From contig NZ_CP125370.1 in assembly GCF_030034735.1 (NCBI RefSeq), positions 4,821,001 through 4,885,000 of the forward strand: a stretch of 64,000 bases of DNA, in the 5' to 3' direction. Shown here in pieces: positions 55,326 through 63,812 of the stretch. This DNA comes from Paenibacillus sp. RC334. GTDB taxonomy: Bacteria; Bacillota; Bacilli; Paenibacillales; Paenibacillaceae. Position 1 is the first letter of the stretch; every line of letters starts with the position of its first letter. A program made the position numbers and the translations under genes. The notes below the pieces were generated by a model, which saw only the letters and a program-made list of their open reading frames with translations, was not told the DNA's origin and made no database searches.

Positions 55326-55337
55326 TTAGCCAGCTAA
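55326..55337. promoter_or_regulatory. MarR operator candidate
   Basis: TTAGC-CA-GCTAA is a perfect inverted repeat 44 bases before the MarR start codon. A GTTAGCC half-site recurs at 55935-55941, upstream of the HlyD gene. Confidence 0.5.
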
Positions 55338-55381
55338 CAAAATTCCGAATTGTAATAACTTCCAGTCGAAAGGAGAACCCT

Positions 55382-55912
55382 ATGGATTTTGATTTACGGG
55401 ATTTGCCCACTCGTGAAACACTTCAAGAATTTTCCAAGCGTATTCCCGAGATTGATATCAAAGCCACAGAAGCCATGCTATTCTTTATGCGCGTATCCTC
55501 CAGTACTTTTAAAGTTAGCTTTGAGGGCTTTGAACAATTCGGTATATCTCATGGAAAATTTTCAATATTAATTCTCTTGTACCGAAACATGAACATAGGA
55601 CTGATGGCTACAGAGCTTGCGGAGAAAGTGGGAATAAGCAAACCTACTGTTACCGGACTCATTGACCGCTTAGAGCGCGATGGTTTTGTCATTAGACAAA
55701 GTCACCCTTCTGACCGTCGTATGAGCATCGTTAAACTGACTGATCAAGGGACAGCATTGATGGAGCGGCTGCTGCCTGTACATTTTACAAGCACCTCCAA
55801 GCTGATGAGCCACCTATCCACCGATGAAAAAGAGTTATTGCTGACGTTACTGCAAAAAATAGAACTCGGCATTCCCCAAGCACAAGAAATATATAAAAAA
55901 GCGAAACCATAA
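55382..55912 (+). CDS. MarR family transcriptional regulator
   Basis: A 176-residue winged-helix MarR protein. The recognition region is LATELAEKVGISKPTVTGLIDRLERDGFVIRQSHPSDRRMSIVKLTDQG, the typical MarR block with the wing DRR. I start at MDFDLRDLP (55382), because AAAGGAG lies nearby; the 20-residue upstream extension is not conserved in style. It precedes the HlyD/ABC-2 pair and probably represses it. Confidence 0.9.
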   Translation: MDFDLRDLPTRETLQEFSKRIPEIDIKATEAMLFFMRVSSSTFKVSFEGFEQFGISHGKFSILILLYRNMNIGLMATELAEKVGISKPTVTGLIDRLERDGFVIRQSHPSDRRMSIVKLTDQGTALMERLLPVHFTSTSKLMSHLSTDEKELLLTLLQKIELGIPQAQEIYKKAKP

Positions 55913-56045
55913 TAACTCTAAAATTTATGCTTTAGTTAGCCGGGTTACTTTTTAATTTTAAAATAAATAATATCTACATACCCTATTATTTATTCTATCT
56001 CCATGCCTAAGCCAATTGATTAACTTAAAGGAGCGTATTTACTCA

Positions 56046-57365
56046 ATGAATCGCACACAAATCACCAGTCTCATTATTCCTCTAATTTCTATTGCCTGTC
56101 TGATCGGCGGAGGTTTTCTCCTTCAAACCAACGGACAAGACCAAGTCAATGCTTCACGATCTGTTAAAGGTACAACCCTGAATTCGGACAGCATTCATGT
56201 ATCCTTTGAACAAGTAGGTGGAAAAGTCCTCAGCATTCCAGTAAAAGAGGAAACTCCCGTAAAAAAAGGTACTATCCTTATGACGCTGGACGCCAAAGAT
56301 GTAGATTTGCAAATGGAGCAACTACGAACGCAAATTGCCCAGTTCAATACACAGATCAGCCAACAGCAAAAATCAATTGACTTAGGTTATGCACGAGCTG
56401 CAACTCAGGAAAAGCAGGCACAGCTCGATATTGCACAATCTCAAGTAACTCAAAGCAAGAGTCAAGCAGCATTGCAGCGGGCAGAAGCCGCTGAGCGTCA
56501 AGCCACGGCAGCGGAAAAGCACGTCAATGATGGTGCTCGGCATGAGGATGTCCAGCAACAGCGAATTGCAGTAGCCTCCGCAACCAAAAGCGTTCAGACG
56601 GCCCAAACTAACTATAATCGTAACAAAGCACTATATGATGCAGGCAGTGTATCCAAAGTTGCATTGGATGATGCCGATTCATCATTGACTTTAGCTAAAA
56701 ATCAGTTGAGTCAGCAACAAGAGTCTCTGCAAAAGCTGCTCAATGGCGCAACCGCGGAAGAACGAATGCAAGCCAAAGAGCAAACGACACAAGCATCTGT
56801 TGCTGTAAAACAAGCAGCGGAAGAAATTCGTGGTGCCCAATTGTCCGTGGATCGTTCCAAAACACAACTGGAAACCATTCAGCAAAGTCGTCAACAGCTA
56901 GCAGATCAGAAGCTGGCCGTTGATCTTCTACAACAGCAAAAGGAAACCCAGGAAGTTCAGCTTAAAACGCTATTACTCAAAAAAGAACGTCTGGTGTTGA
57001 AAGCACCGCAGGATGGCAAGATCAGTGCTATCAGTACCAAAGTGGGCGAAAATGTGGGACAAGGGGCTCCCGTTATTACTTTAGAAACCAACGAGTTATA
57101 TTACGATCTCTACGTGAACGAAGATCAAGTGGGGAAATTTAAAGCCAATAAAGAAGTTAAAACCCACATCTCGGCTCTAAATAAGGATTTGCAAGGTGTT
57201 GTACGCTATGTTACATCTGCACCACAATTCGCTAATGTAAAAATGTCTCGTGAAAAAGGTGAGGCGGATACCGCTACATTCCAAGTACGTGTATATGTAC
57301 CAAAAGAGTCTACTTTGCTACCGGGTATGACAGTTAAGGTGAATACTGATGAAATCTCTTCGTGA
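56046..57365 (+). CDS. HlyD family efflux adaptor (membrane fusion protein)
   Basis: A 439-residue adaptor with one N-terminal membrane helix (about 8-25), a biotinyl-lipoyl-like half (VSFEQVGGKVLSIPVKEETPVKKGTILMTLDAKDV), a long coiled coil (about 85-320), a second lipoyl half (LKAPQDGKISAISTKVGENVGQGAPVITLETNE) and a beta-barrel. Start ATG at 56046 has AAAGGAG upstream. The gene overlaps the permease gene by 17 bases. In Gram-positive cells such adaptors assist ABC or MFS exporters. Confidence 0.92.
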   Translation: MNRTQITSLIIPLISIACLIGGGFLLQTNGQDQVNASRSVKGTTLNSDSIHVSFEQVGGKVLSIPVKEETPVKKGTILMTLDAKDVDLQMEQLRTQIAQFNTQISQQQKSIDLGYARAATQEKQAQLDIAQSQVTQSKSQAALQRAEAAERQATAAEKHVNDGARHEDVQQQRIAVASATKSVQTAQTNYNRNKALYDAGSVSKVALDDADSSLTLAKNQLSQQQESLQKLLNGATAEERMQAKEQTTQASVAVKQAAEEIRGAQLSVDRSKTQLETIQQSRQQLADQKLAVDLLQQQKETQEVQLKTLLLKKERLVLKAPQDGKISAISTKVGENVGQGAPVITLETNELYYDLYVNEDQVGKFKANKEVKTHISALNKDLQGVVRYVTSAPQFANVKMSREKGEADTATFQVRVYVPKESTLLPGMTVKVNTDEISS

Positions 57366-58599
57366 TGAATGGACGTACCTGGTTCATTCCAAGTATCCGA
57401 TCATAGCTATCATTTTCCCGCTGATTGCAGTGCTGGGATATTCACTGCTACTCCCAAGCAGCCAAATTAACGAAGCTAACGTAGTCGTGGTGGATCAGGA
57501 TAACACAGCCTATAGCCGTGAGTTCATCCAGAAAATAGATGCCTCCCCTAATATGAACGTGGCTGAGGTTGTTTCATACACTGACAACCCTGAACAATAT
57601 TTTTATCACGAGAAATATTTGGCTGTTATTTCTCTGCCGAAGGGTTTGGAGGCCAATCACAATCGCTCCCTTTCCAGTCGTGTGGGGCTGATTCTGGATA
57701 ACACCAATGTCCAATCTATTACTTTGATCCGCACGGCCATGCAGGAAATTAGCGTATCCGAGAATATGGGACTGTCCGTTCCAGCTATCATGAAAACCGG
57801 AATGAACGCGGAACAGACCCAGGGAGCATTAAATGGCATCGCTCTTGAGGTACGCTCCCTCTTTAATCCAACGAATGATTATCAGAATACAACAGTGCTT
57901 GCATTTACCTGTATGTTCTCTTTTATGATGCTTAATATTAACAGCTTACCTCTTATAGCCAGACTAAGGGTTTCCAGAAGGCTGGCTGCAGAACTTCAAA
58001 ATCCGTTCAACATATTACTGCGTATTCTTCCTTACACGCTGTTTTCGACGGCAGGTTTAATCTTCTCTCTCGGAGTACTTAAAATGTTTGGGGGCAGCCG
58101 ATTCGAGGCCAATCCGGTTCTCTTTATCATTCCGGTTGTTCTGTATGTATTCGGTACAGTTTGTATCAATATCCTGGTTGCTTGGGGCGCTGCACATCCG
58201 GGAGTAGCCATCGGCAGAATGGTTATTATACTCATGCCTGCTTTTGTTCTCTCGGGAGCCGTTCTCTCAAGATCGTTGTTTCCGCCTTTAGCAATCCAAA
58301 TCGGTGATTTCTTCCCATTTGCATGGCTGTACAAATTTGTGCGCACGATGGGACTTCGTGGTGCGCCTTTACAAGAAATGCTTCCCGAACTTGGATCACT
58401 GTTGCTATATGTCGGTGTACTCTCCATGCTGGTCATAGCCAGAGCGCTGTGGGAAAAGCAAAAGCTGGCCAAAAATGCTACAGGCGATGCTCCTGGAATG
58501 GGGGCAGCTCATTCCGCTGGTCCAACTAGCACGCCTGGCGGCGGGATCTCTGTTCAAGGAGGAGCTCCAGCGCCTATACACGATCCAATAAAAGGGTAG
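57349..58599 (+). CDS. ABC-2 type transporter permease
   Basis: A 416-residue ABC-2 membrane 3-type permease: an N-terminal membrane helix (about 17-35), a large extracytoplasmic domain (VVVVDQDNTAYSREFIQ onward to about 190), then about five C-terminal helices and a Pro/Gly/Ala-rich cytoplasmic tail. It resembles E. coli YhhJ/YbhR. No ATPase gene follows or precedes, so the energy source is unclear; a shared ATPase or a non-transport role is possible. Overlaps the HlyD gene. Confidence 0.85.
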   Translation: MKSLRDEWTYLVHSKYPIIAIIFPLIAVLGYSLLLPSSQINEANVVVVDQDNTAYSREFIQKIDASPNMNVAEVVSYTDNPEQYFYHEKYLAVISLPKGLEANHNRSLSSRVGLILDNTNVQSITLIRTAMQEISVSENMGLSVPAIMKTGMNAEQTQGALNGIALEVRSLFNPTNDYQNTTVLAFTCMFSFMMLNINSLPLIARLRVSRRLAAELQNPFNILLRILPYTLFSTAGLIFSLGVLKMFGGSRFEANPVLFIIPVVLYVFGTVCINILVAWGAAHPGVAIGRMVIILMPAFVLSGAVLSRSLFPPLAIQIGDFFPFAWLYKFVRTMGLRGAPLQEMLPELGSLLLYVGVLSMLVIARALWEKQKLAKNATGDAPGMGAAHSAGPTSTPGGGISVQGGAPAPIHDPIKG

Positions 58600-58623
58600 C
58601 TATCCCCAATTCATACTTAAAAT

Positions 58624-58672
58624 AAAAAGCACCTTTGAAATCACTATAAAAGTGGTTTTGAAGGTGCTTTGG
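58624..58672. terminator. bidirectional terminator after the HlyD/ABC-2 genes
   Basis: AAAGCACCTT and AAGGTGCTTT are 10-bp arms extended by ATCAC/GTGGT inside, with T/A tracts on both strands. It also ends the convergent oxidoreductase gene. Confidence 0.88.
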
Positions 58673-58688
58673 GATAGCTCTTTCAAGT

Positions 58689-59249
58689 TTACTTATATGC
58701 TCGACCTAATTGATAGGCGTGCTCCAGCAGACCTTCAATGTATTCTTTCGATTCGGACAAGGTATCGTAGAAGAACTCAACCCTGGACTCTCTTACTCTC
58801 GCGTAGACAGCAATCACTTTGTTCAAATAATTAGTAACTATATCGTGGTATTCATACTTGATCAAATGTTCTTTCGTTCCTCCCGCCAAGCACAGCCACA
58901 AGACCTGTTTTGTCTTGAACTCCTCAAGTAAACCTATGTTCCACACTTTATCCAGGTACCCTTTTAGCATGGAAGGAACACTGTACCACCATAGAGGAAA
59001 TACAAAGACCAGAGCATCCGCAGCAGCAATTCTGTCCATCTCTCTCCGTGTTTCAGGAGCATATTGTTTATGAGGCGTATTCCAATCCAGCTCATCTGCC
59101 GCGCTATATACCGGATTAAACCCATCCCGATACAAGTCCAAAATATCTACCTCGTGCTTATTCTCCTTCAATCCCTCTACAAAACGATTCATGGCTGCAA
59201 GGGTAAGTGAATCTTCTCTAGGATGCGTAACGACCAATAGAACTTTCAT
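58689..59249 (-). CDS. NAD(P)H-dependent oxidoreductase (flavodoxin-like, MdaB/KefF type)
   Basis: A 186-residue flavodoxin-fold quinone reductase of the NAD(P)H dehydrogenase family: MKVLLVVTHPREDSLT is the FMN phosphate loop and ADALVFVFPLWWYSVPSMLKGYLDKVW the active-site region. Start is set at 59249, since the longer frame adds 32 non-homologous residues. Reduces quinones or nitro compounds; likely a defence enzyme induced through the divergent HxlR protein. Confidence 0.9.
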   Translation of the reverse strand: MKVLLVVTHPREDSLTLAAMNRFVEGLKENKHEVDILDLYRDGFNPVYSAADELDWNTPHKQYAPETRREMDRIAAADALVFVFPLWWYSVPSMLKGYLDKVWNIGLLEEFKTKQVLWLCLAGGTKEHLIKYEYHDIVTNYLNKVIAVYARVRESRVEFFYDTLSESKEYIEGLLEHAYQLGRAYK

Positions 59250-59329
59250 GTTATCCGTAACCTTCTTTCTCCTCGTGATTGGTGTACCCTGTCTACAGAT
59301 GCTATTATGGTTGATATATATGAAAGTGT

Positions 59330-59359
59330 GAAGTACGCACTTCAATGTACCGTAGGTAC
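59330..59359. promoter_or_regulatory. operator candidates between oxidoreductase and HxlR genes
   Basis: GAAGT-ACGC-ACTTC (59330-59343) and GTACC-GTA-GGTAC (59347-59359) are adjacent perfect inverted repeats in the short divergent region, the kind of site HxlR dimers use. Confidence 0.6.
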
Positions 59360-59413
59360 TTTAAGGTTCCTTAGTGCTTTTTTTGCACTACAGATCCGAG
59401 AGGAGAAAAGCAA

Positions 59414-59800
59414 ATGAAAGATAATACCAAAACATATATGCACGGTATTGAAGCGACCTTCGAGGTCATCGGCGGGAAATGGAAAGCCACCATCCTGTAT
59501 CATTTAACCAACGGCAGAAAACGTACATATGAACTCCGTCAACTCATTCCAAAAATCACCCAAAAAGTGCTTACCCAACAGCTTAGAGAGCTGGAAAAGG
59601 ACGAGATCATCCACCGAATTATCTATAACCAGGTTCCACCCAAAGTAGAGTATGAGCTTAGTGAATACGGAAGGAACTTTAAAGATCTGCTTGATCGTTT
59701 TTGCTTATGGGGGGAAGAACACTTAGACAGGGTTTATGGTGATAAAACAACGGTGCTGGAGGAATTTTCTGTGGAAGAGCCTTGTGTAGAAAAAAAGTAA
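59414..59800 (+). CDS. HxlR family winged-helix regulator
   Basis: A 128-residue HxlR protein: GIEATFEVIGGKWKATILYHLTNGRKRTYELRQLIPKITQKVLTQQLRELEKDEIIHRIIYNQVPPKVEYELSEYG. Unlike the other two HxlR proteins here it has no Cys in the N-terminal segment, so its signal may differ. Divergent from the NAD(P)H oxidoreductase. RBS GAGAGGAG. Confidence 0.92.
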   Translation: MKDNTKTYMHGIEATFEVIGGKWKATILYHLTNGRKRTYELRQLIPKITQKVLTQQLRELEKDEIIHRIIYNQVPPKVEYELSEYGRNFKDLLDRFCLWGEEHLDRVYGDKTTVLEEFSVEEPCVEKK

Positions 59801-59848
59801 AGCAGACTGAACGGCCTTTTCGCCATCGCTTCATCTGCTATCCACCAA

Positions 59849-59896
59849 AATACAAACAGTCCCAATGAAGGGTCCTTCAAAGGCGCTGTTTGTATT
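59849..59896. terminator. bidirectional terminator between HxlR and LysE genes
   Basis: AATACAAACAG and CTGTTTGTATT are exact 11-bp arms, with a second hairpin TGAAGG-GT-CCTTCA inside the loop. T-run is modest. Confidence 0.7.
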
Positions 59897-59908
59897 ACTT
59901 GCATGTCG

Positions 59909-60493
59909 TCATTCTACAAGAATCGAAATTGCACTATATACTAATAACAAAGCCATTATTATATTAAACTGACTTCTATATTTTGATAAGAACTTTTGAA
60001 AAACGGAGCCAAACACACTCCAACAGAATGTACTCATAAAACCAACAAAAGCTAGAAATAACGAATACAATATCAAGCTGAAATTTGAATGGTGATATGG
60101 AAGGATGAAGGTTGATATAGCAGTGATACCATATAAAATTCCTTTCGGATTGATAAATTGCAAAAGCATACCTGTTAGAAAACTGTTATTCTTGCCCTCA
60201 TCATTATCTTTACCACTATCTTTACTCATAATTATTTTTACAGCCAGATATAGCATATAGGCTGCACCCAGGATCGTCATCACAAATTGAATTTTGGGAA
60301 TGAAATTTTCAAGTAAAAGATTAAAATAACTACTCAATAACATGATTACAAAGAAACCTGCACCTACTCCTGAACAAAATCGAATTGTCTTTTTAAGCCC
60401 GAATTTATTAGCAAAGAGCATGGCCATAATGTTATTGGGGCCTGGCGTAAAACTGGTAACAAAAACATATAGCAAAAATGATAATAAAGGCAC
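59909..60493 (-). CDS. LysE family amino-acid/metabolite exporter
   Basis: A 194-residue LysE/RhtB-type exporter with about six membrane helices; the family opening is FVTSFTPGPNNIMAMLFANKFG (about 12-33), and MLLQFINPKGILYGITAI the conserved mid-loop. It exports small amino acids or related metabolites. Divergent from an XRE-cupin regulator, which probably controls it. Codon use is AT-rich compared with the left part of the window, suggesting an acquired region. Confidence 0.9.
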   Translation of the reverse strand: MPLLSFLLYVFVTSFTPGPNNIMAMLFANKFGLKKTIRFCSGVGAGFFVIMLLSSYFNLLLENFIPKIQFVMTILGAAYMLYLAVKIIMSKDSGKDNDEGKNNSFLTGMLLQFINPKGILYGITAISTFILPYHHSNFSLILYSLFLAFVGFMSTFCWSVFGSVFQKFLSKYRSQFNIIMALLLVYSAISILVE

Positions 60494-60538
60494 TTTGGAA
60501 CCCCCTCTTCGATGTATGCTATAATGTACAAAAAGAAT

Positions 60539-60582
60539 AATATAACGTTTTACGTTTCATTGTACAATACAGACGTTATATT
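60539..60582. promoter_or_regulatory. operator candidate between LysE and XRE-cupin genes
   Basis: AATATAACGT (60539-60548) and ACGTTATATT (60573-60582) are exact 10-bp inverted arms; between them lies the palindrome TTGTACAA. The TTGTAC word recurs on either side, suggesting multiple dimer sites. Confidence 0.6.
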
Positions 60583-60605
60583 GTACACGGGTATAGGAGG
60601 TATTT

Positions 60606-61160
60606 ATGGAGACGATCAATCTGATCATTGCCAAAAACTTAAAAGCCTTTAGAGAAAATAAGAAATTAAGTCTTGAAAGAGTTGCAGAACTCACTGGAGT
60701 AAGCAAAACGATGATCGGTCAAATTGAAAGAGGCGAATCCAGCCCTACGATTACAACGATTTGGAAAATAGCGAATGGATTAAAAATTTCTTTTTCTTCA
60801 TTAATAAATAATCCGCAGCCAGATACAAAAGTGGTTTTAGGAAGTGAAATTCAAATATTAACGGAAGACAACGGAAAATATCGAGTCTATCCCCACTTCC
60901 CCTTCGAAGATAATAGACGCTTTGAAGTTTATTCAATCGAGATAGAACAAAAGGGCTTCCTAAGTGCTGATTCTCACGGAGAGGGAACGGAGGAGTTCTT
61001 GACTGTTTTTGATGGAGAATTAACTATTCGTGTAAATGACCTTGAATATACAGTAAAAAGTGGGGATTCCATCCGATTCAAAGCGGACAGACCCCATACC
61101 TATCATAATTCAGGTGAAACATTAACTCGGTTAAGTATGGTTATATACTATCCAATTTAA
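60606..61160 (+). CDS. XRE family regulator with C-terminal cupin
   Basis: A 184-residue regulator: HTH at about 10-65 (LKAFRENKKLSLERVAELTGVSKTMIGQIERGESSPTITTIWKIANGL), then a cupin domain (about 110-180, SHGEGTEEFLTVFDGELTIRVNDLEYTVKSGDSIRFKADRPHTYHNSG) that likely binds a small ligand. Such regulators often control amino-acid or polyamine genes. Divergent from the LysE gene and 25 bases before an MFS gene in the same direction, so it may control both. RBS TAGGAGG. Confidence 0.92.
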   Translation: METINLIIAKNLKAFRENKKLSLERVAELTGVSKTMIGQIERGESSPTITTIWKIANGLKISFSSLINNPQPDTKVVLGSEIQILTEDNGKYRVYPHFPFEDNRRFEVYSIEIEQKGFLSADSHGEGTEEFLTVFDGELTIRVNDLEYTVKSGDSIRFKADRPHTYHNSGETLTRLSMVIYYPI

Positions 61161-61185
61161 AAAGCCCGTGCTAAAGGAGTGTAAA

Positions 61186-62418
61186 ATGGGTATGATAATG
61201 CGTATTAAAAATCTTTTCTTTATCCGTAACTACCCGCTATTCATGATCTGTATGTTATTGCAAGGTATGGCGATATCGATAAGTGCACCTTTTTTGGCTG
61301 TATATTTCACAACTACACTAGGCGTATCTGTTGGAACCTTTGGTGTTTTTACAGCTGTGACTTTGATTTGTGGTATATGGATAAGCTCTCTTATTGCCAA
61401 ACGTTCTGATACTGGATTGGATCGTAAACAAATTTTGGTTATTTGTATGTTATTTAATGCCGTAGCATTTGCAGGATATCTTGTCATTCAAAATTTTTAT
61501 GTACTTTTTGTATATATGACTGTCTTCACAGCAGTGGGAGCACCTGGAATGCCACAGTTATTTGCTAGTGCACGTGAAGCGGTAGATCGCAGTAAATCAG
61601 TTGATCATGCCTTTGCCAATTCAACACTTCGTTCTATGTTTTCTCTTGGGTTTATCACTGGGCCTCTATTGGGCTCCTTCTTGATTGCACATACGGGTTT
61701 TCAAGGTATCTTTATGGGTACGACCTCCATTTTTGTACTTATCGCAGTTCTACTATTCTGTTTTATTAAGCAGCCCCCTGCTCAACTCAAAAGTAAGGCT
61801 CAACTTTCACTTCATAACATTACATTGCATAAAAATATTGAGATTCTGATACCGTTCTCAGTTCTCACTTTGCTCTATGTGGCACACTGGATGAACAGTT
61901 TAAATATTTCATTGTTTATCATTCACAACTTAAAAGGGGACACGAATGACGTTGCTTTAGTATCCAGCATTTGTGCAATATTGGAAATACCTTTAATGAT
62001 CATGTTAGGTGTATTTGCCGCTAAATATTCCAATCGCCTGCTTGTATTTCTGGGTTCTTTAACAGGGGTTGCCTATTACATTCTCGTCATTATGTCTACA
62101 GAAATGTGGCAGTTATTAGTGGGGCAGCTTCTTCTGGCCTTCTTTGTTGCAGTGATATCGGCCATTGGCATCAGTTACATGCAGGATTTGTTGCCTTCTC
62201 TTCCTGGTTATGCATCGACGCTGTACTCCAATGCGACAACCATTGGAAGACTGGTAGGCAGCTTAGCGGGTGGATTAACCGCTCAATGGATTGGCTATCG
62301 GAACTCCTATTGGGTATGTTTGTTCCTGATCCTCTGCTCCATCTGCCTTCTAGCGATATCAAAAAAATTAGATATTGCAAAAACGGTTGCTTTAAAACAA
62401 AAGGAACACAGTCTATAG
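61186..62418 (+). CDS. MFS transporter, SetA/SetB-like sugar efflux type
   Basis: A 410-residue MFS protein with about 12 membrane helices, resembling sugar efflux transporters: NYPLFMICMLLQGMAISISAPFLAVYFTTTLGVSVGTFGVFTA at the start and ANSTLRSMFSLGFITGPLLGSFLI in the middle. Start at 61186 (MGMIMRIKN) is chosen because AAAGGAG lies just upstream; the frame opens six codons earlier. Cotranscribed with the XRE-cupin gene. True substrate unknown. Confidence 0.87.
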   Translation: MGMIMRIKNLFFIRNYPLFMICMLLQGMAISISAPFLAVYFTTTLGVSVGTFGVFTAVTLICGIWISSLIAKRSDTGLDRKQILVICMLFNAVAFAGYLVIQNFYVLFVYMTVFTAVGAPGMPQLFASAREAVDRSKSVDHAFANSTLRSMFSLGFITGPLLGSFLIAHTGFQGIFMGTTSIFVLIAVLLFCFIKQPPAQLKSKAQLSLHNITLHKNIEILIPFSVLTLLYVAHWMNSLNISLFIIHNLKGDTNDVALVSSICAILEIPLMIMLGVFAAKYSNRLLVFLGSLTGVAYYILVIMSTEMWQLLVGQLLLAFFVAVISAIGISYMQDLLPSLPGYASTLYSNATTIGRLVGSLAGGLTAQWIGYRNSYWVCLFLILCSICLLAISKKLDIAKTVALKQKEHSL

Positions 62419-62464
62419 AACCGTTTCATTGAAAAGTAGTAGACTGGACCTCATTAAAAAGAAG

Positions 62465-62512
62465 CAGCGGCAACCTTGGACGAAAAAATAAAGCCCAAAC
62501 TGCCGCTGTTTT
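62465..62512. terminator. terminator between MFS and UGT genes
   Basis: CAGCGGCA and TGCCGCTG form 8-bp arms around an A-rich loop, followed by TTTTA on the plus strand, 47 bases past the MFS stop. Confidence 0.72.
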
Positions 62513-62594
62513 ATGGAGCAATCTGTGCCCCACTAGCTTAATGGATGATTCGCTATAGTCTCCCCTGAATAAAAATGATTTCTTTACTGTCATA

Positions 62595-63812
62595 TTATTT
62601 TTCTATTGTGGAGAAATGACTCCTAATTGTATCTGCCGCATGTCTATACCTGCCAGCCTGACGTAATGATTCACCAATCACATGGGCCTGCTGCTTATAG
62701 GTTGAATGATTCAAAACCTCTAATAAGGCAGCTTTTAAACTCGCGGGTGAAAGCTCATTTTTATTCACAGCAATACCCGCCCCCAGCTCTTGCACCCGAT
62801 TGGCCACGATAGGCTGGTCTGATGTCATGGGAACCATAACCAGAGGCACATTGTAATACAAGGCTTCGCTTGTGCTGTTCATCCCCGCATGTGTAATAAA
62901 TGCGTCTACATGCTGCAGCATTTCCAGTTGTGGAATATAGGGCTTGACAATAAAATTGTCAGGGATACAATCGGCCAATAGCTCCATATCTGTATATTTG
63001 CCTGATGAAAGTACAAACTGCACAGGTAAATCGTGAAATGCTGCAAAGCAAAGCTTATAAAACTCCAGGTCTTTATTCAAAATGGTTCCCATTGAGATGT
63101 AAACCGTCTGTGGATGCAGAGCACGAAGTTGTTCGAACGGGAAAGAGGGCGCATCTTTACGTGGTACAATAGAAGGACCTGTAAAAATATAACTGTTGTC
63201 CAGCTTTTCAGCTTGCGGTTGAAAATAACGGCTTGTATAAACAATTTTCAAGCGCCCGGCATGTGGAGCGATCTCATCCATAGCCGGGATGGCAACCTGA
63301 AGCTCATTAGCTAATTGATGCGTTACTTTCATCGTGGCCGTATACAGCTTTTTCACCTCTGGATCATTTTCATCCATGCCTTGTCCAGACCCCAAAGGTT
63401 CTACGAAAGCAAAAGAAGCGATAGAGCATATTGCAGGTATTCCCAGCTTCTCTGCTATAATCTTACCTCCCCAGCCCATCAAAGAGTCATAGATTAAATA
63501 ATCATAGGTCCTGTTCTCTATAACTCTCAAAACCTCTGGAATGATCGGCTGAATCATACCTTTAACCATCATGTACACAAATTGATAATGATGTTTGTAC
63601 TCCGCTGGCTTTAAATCAGCGTCTTTGGAAAAAGCATCATCAACAAAAGGATAGGTTATCAGTTTTGCTCCCGTTGGCTGAATTCTCGTACGAAATTCCT
63701 CCGTACATACATAATCCACTTCCTCACCACTGTCGACCAGCTGCTTAACTAATCCTAATGACGGATTAACATGGCCTTCAGCAGGCGTGATCACTACCAA
63801 CACACGTGCCAT
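62595..63812 (-). CDS. UDP-glycosyltransferase, macrolide (MGT) family
   Basis: A 405-residue GT-B glycosyltransferase of the MGT/YjiC type. The N-terminal acceptor domain opens ARVLVVITPAEGHVNPSLGLVKQLV with catalytic-type His13; the C-terminal donor domain holds TVYISMGTILNKD and the UDP-sugar signature QLEMLQHVDAFITHAGMNSTSEALYYNVPLVMVPMTSDQP. It transfers a sugar, often glucose, to small hydrophobic acceptors such as antibiotics or flavonoids, usually for detoxification. Its target here is unknown. Confidence 0.93.
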   Translation of the reverse strand: MARVLVVITPAEGHVNPSLGLVKQLVDSGEEVDYVCTEEFRTRIQPTGAKLITYPFVDDAFSKDADLKPAEYKHHYQFVYMMVKGMIQPIIPEVLRVIENRTYDYLIYDSLMGWGGKIIAEKLGIPAICSIASFAFVEPLGSGQGMDENDPEVKKLYTATMKVTHQLANELQVAIPAMDEIAPHAGRLKIVYTSRYFQPQAEKLDNSYIFTGPSIVPRKDAPSFPFEQLRALHPQTVYISMGTILNKDLEFYKLCFAAFHDLPVQFVLSSGKYTDMELLADCIPDNFIVKPYIPQLEMLQHVDAFITHAGMNSTSEALYYNVPLVMVPMTSDQPIVANRVQELGAGIAVNKNELSPASLKAALLEVLNHSTYKQQAHVIGESLRQAGRYRHAADTIRSHFSTIEK

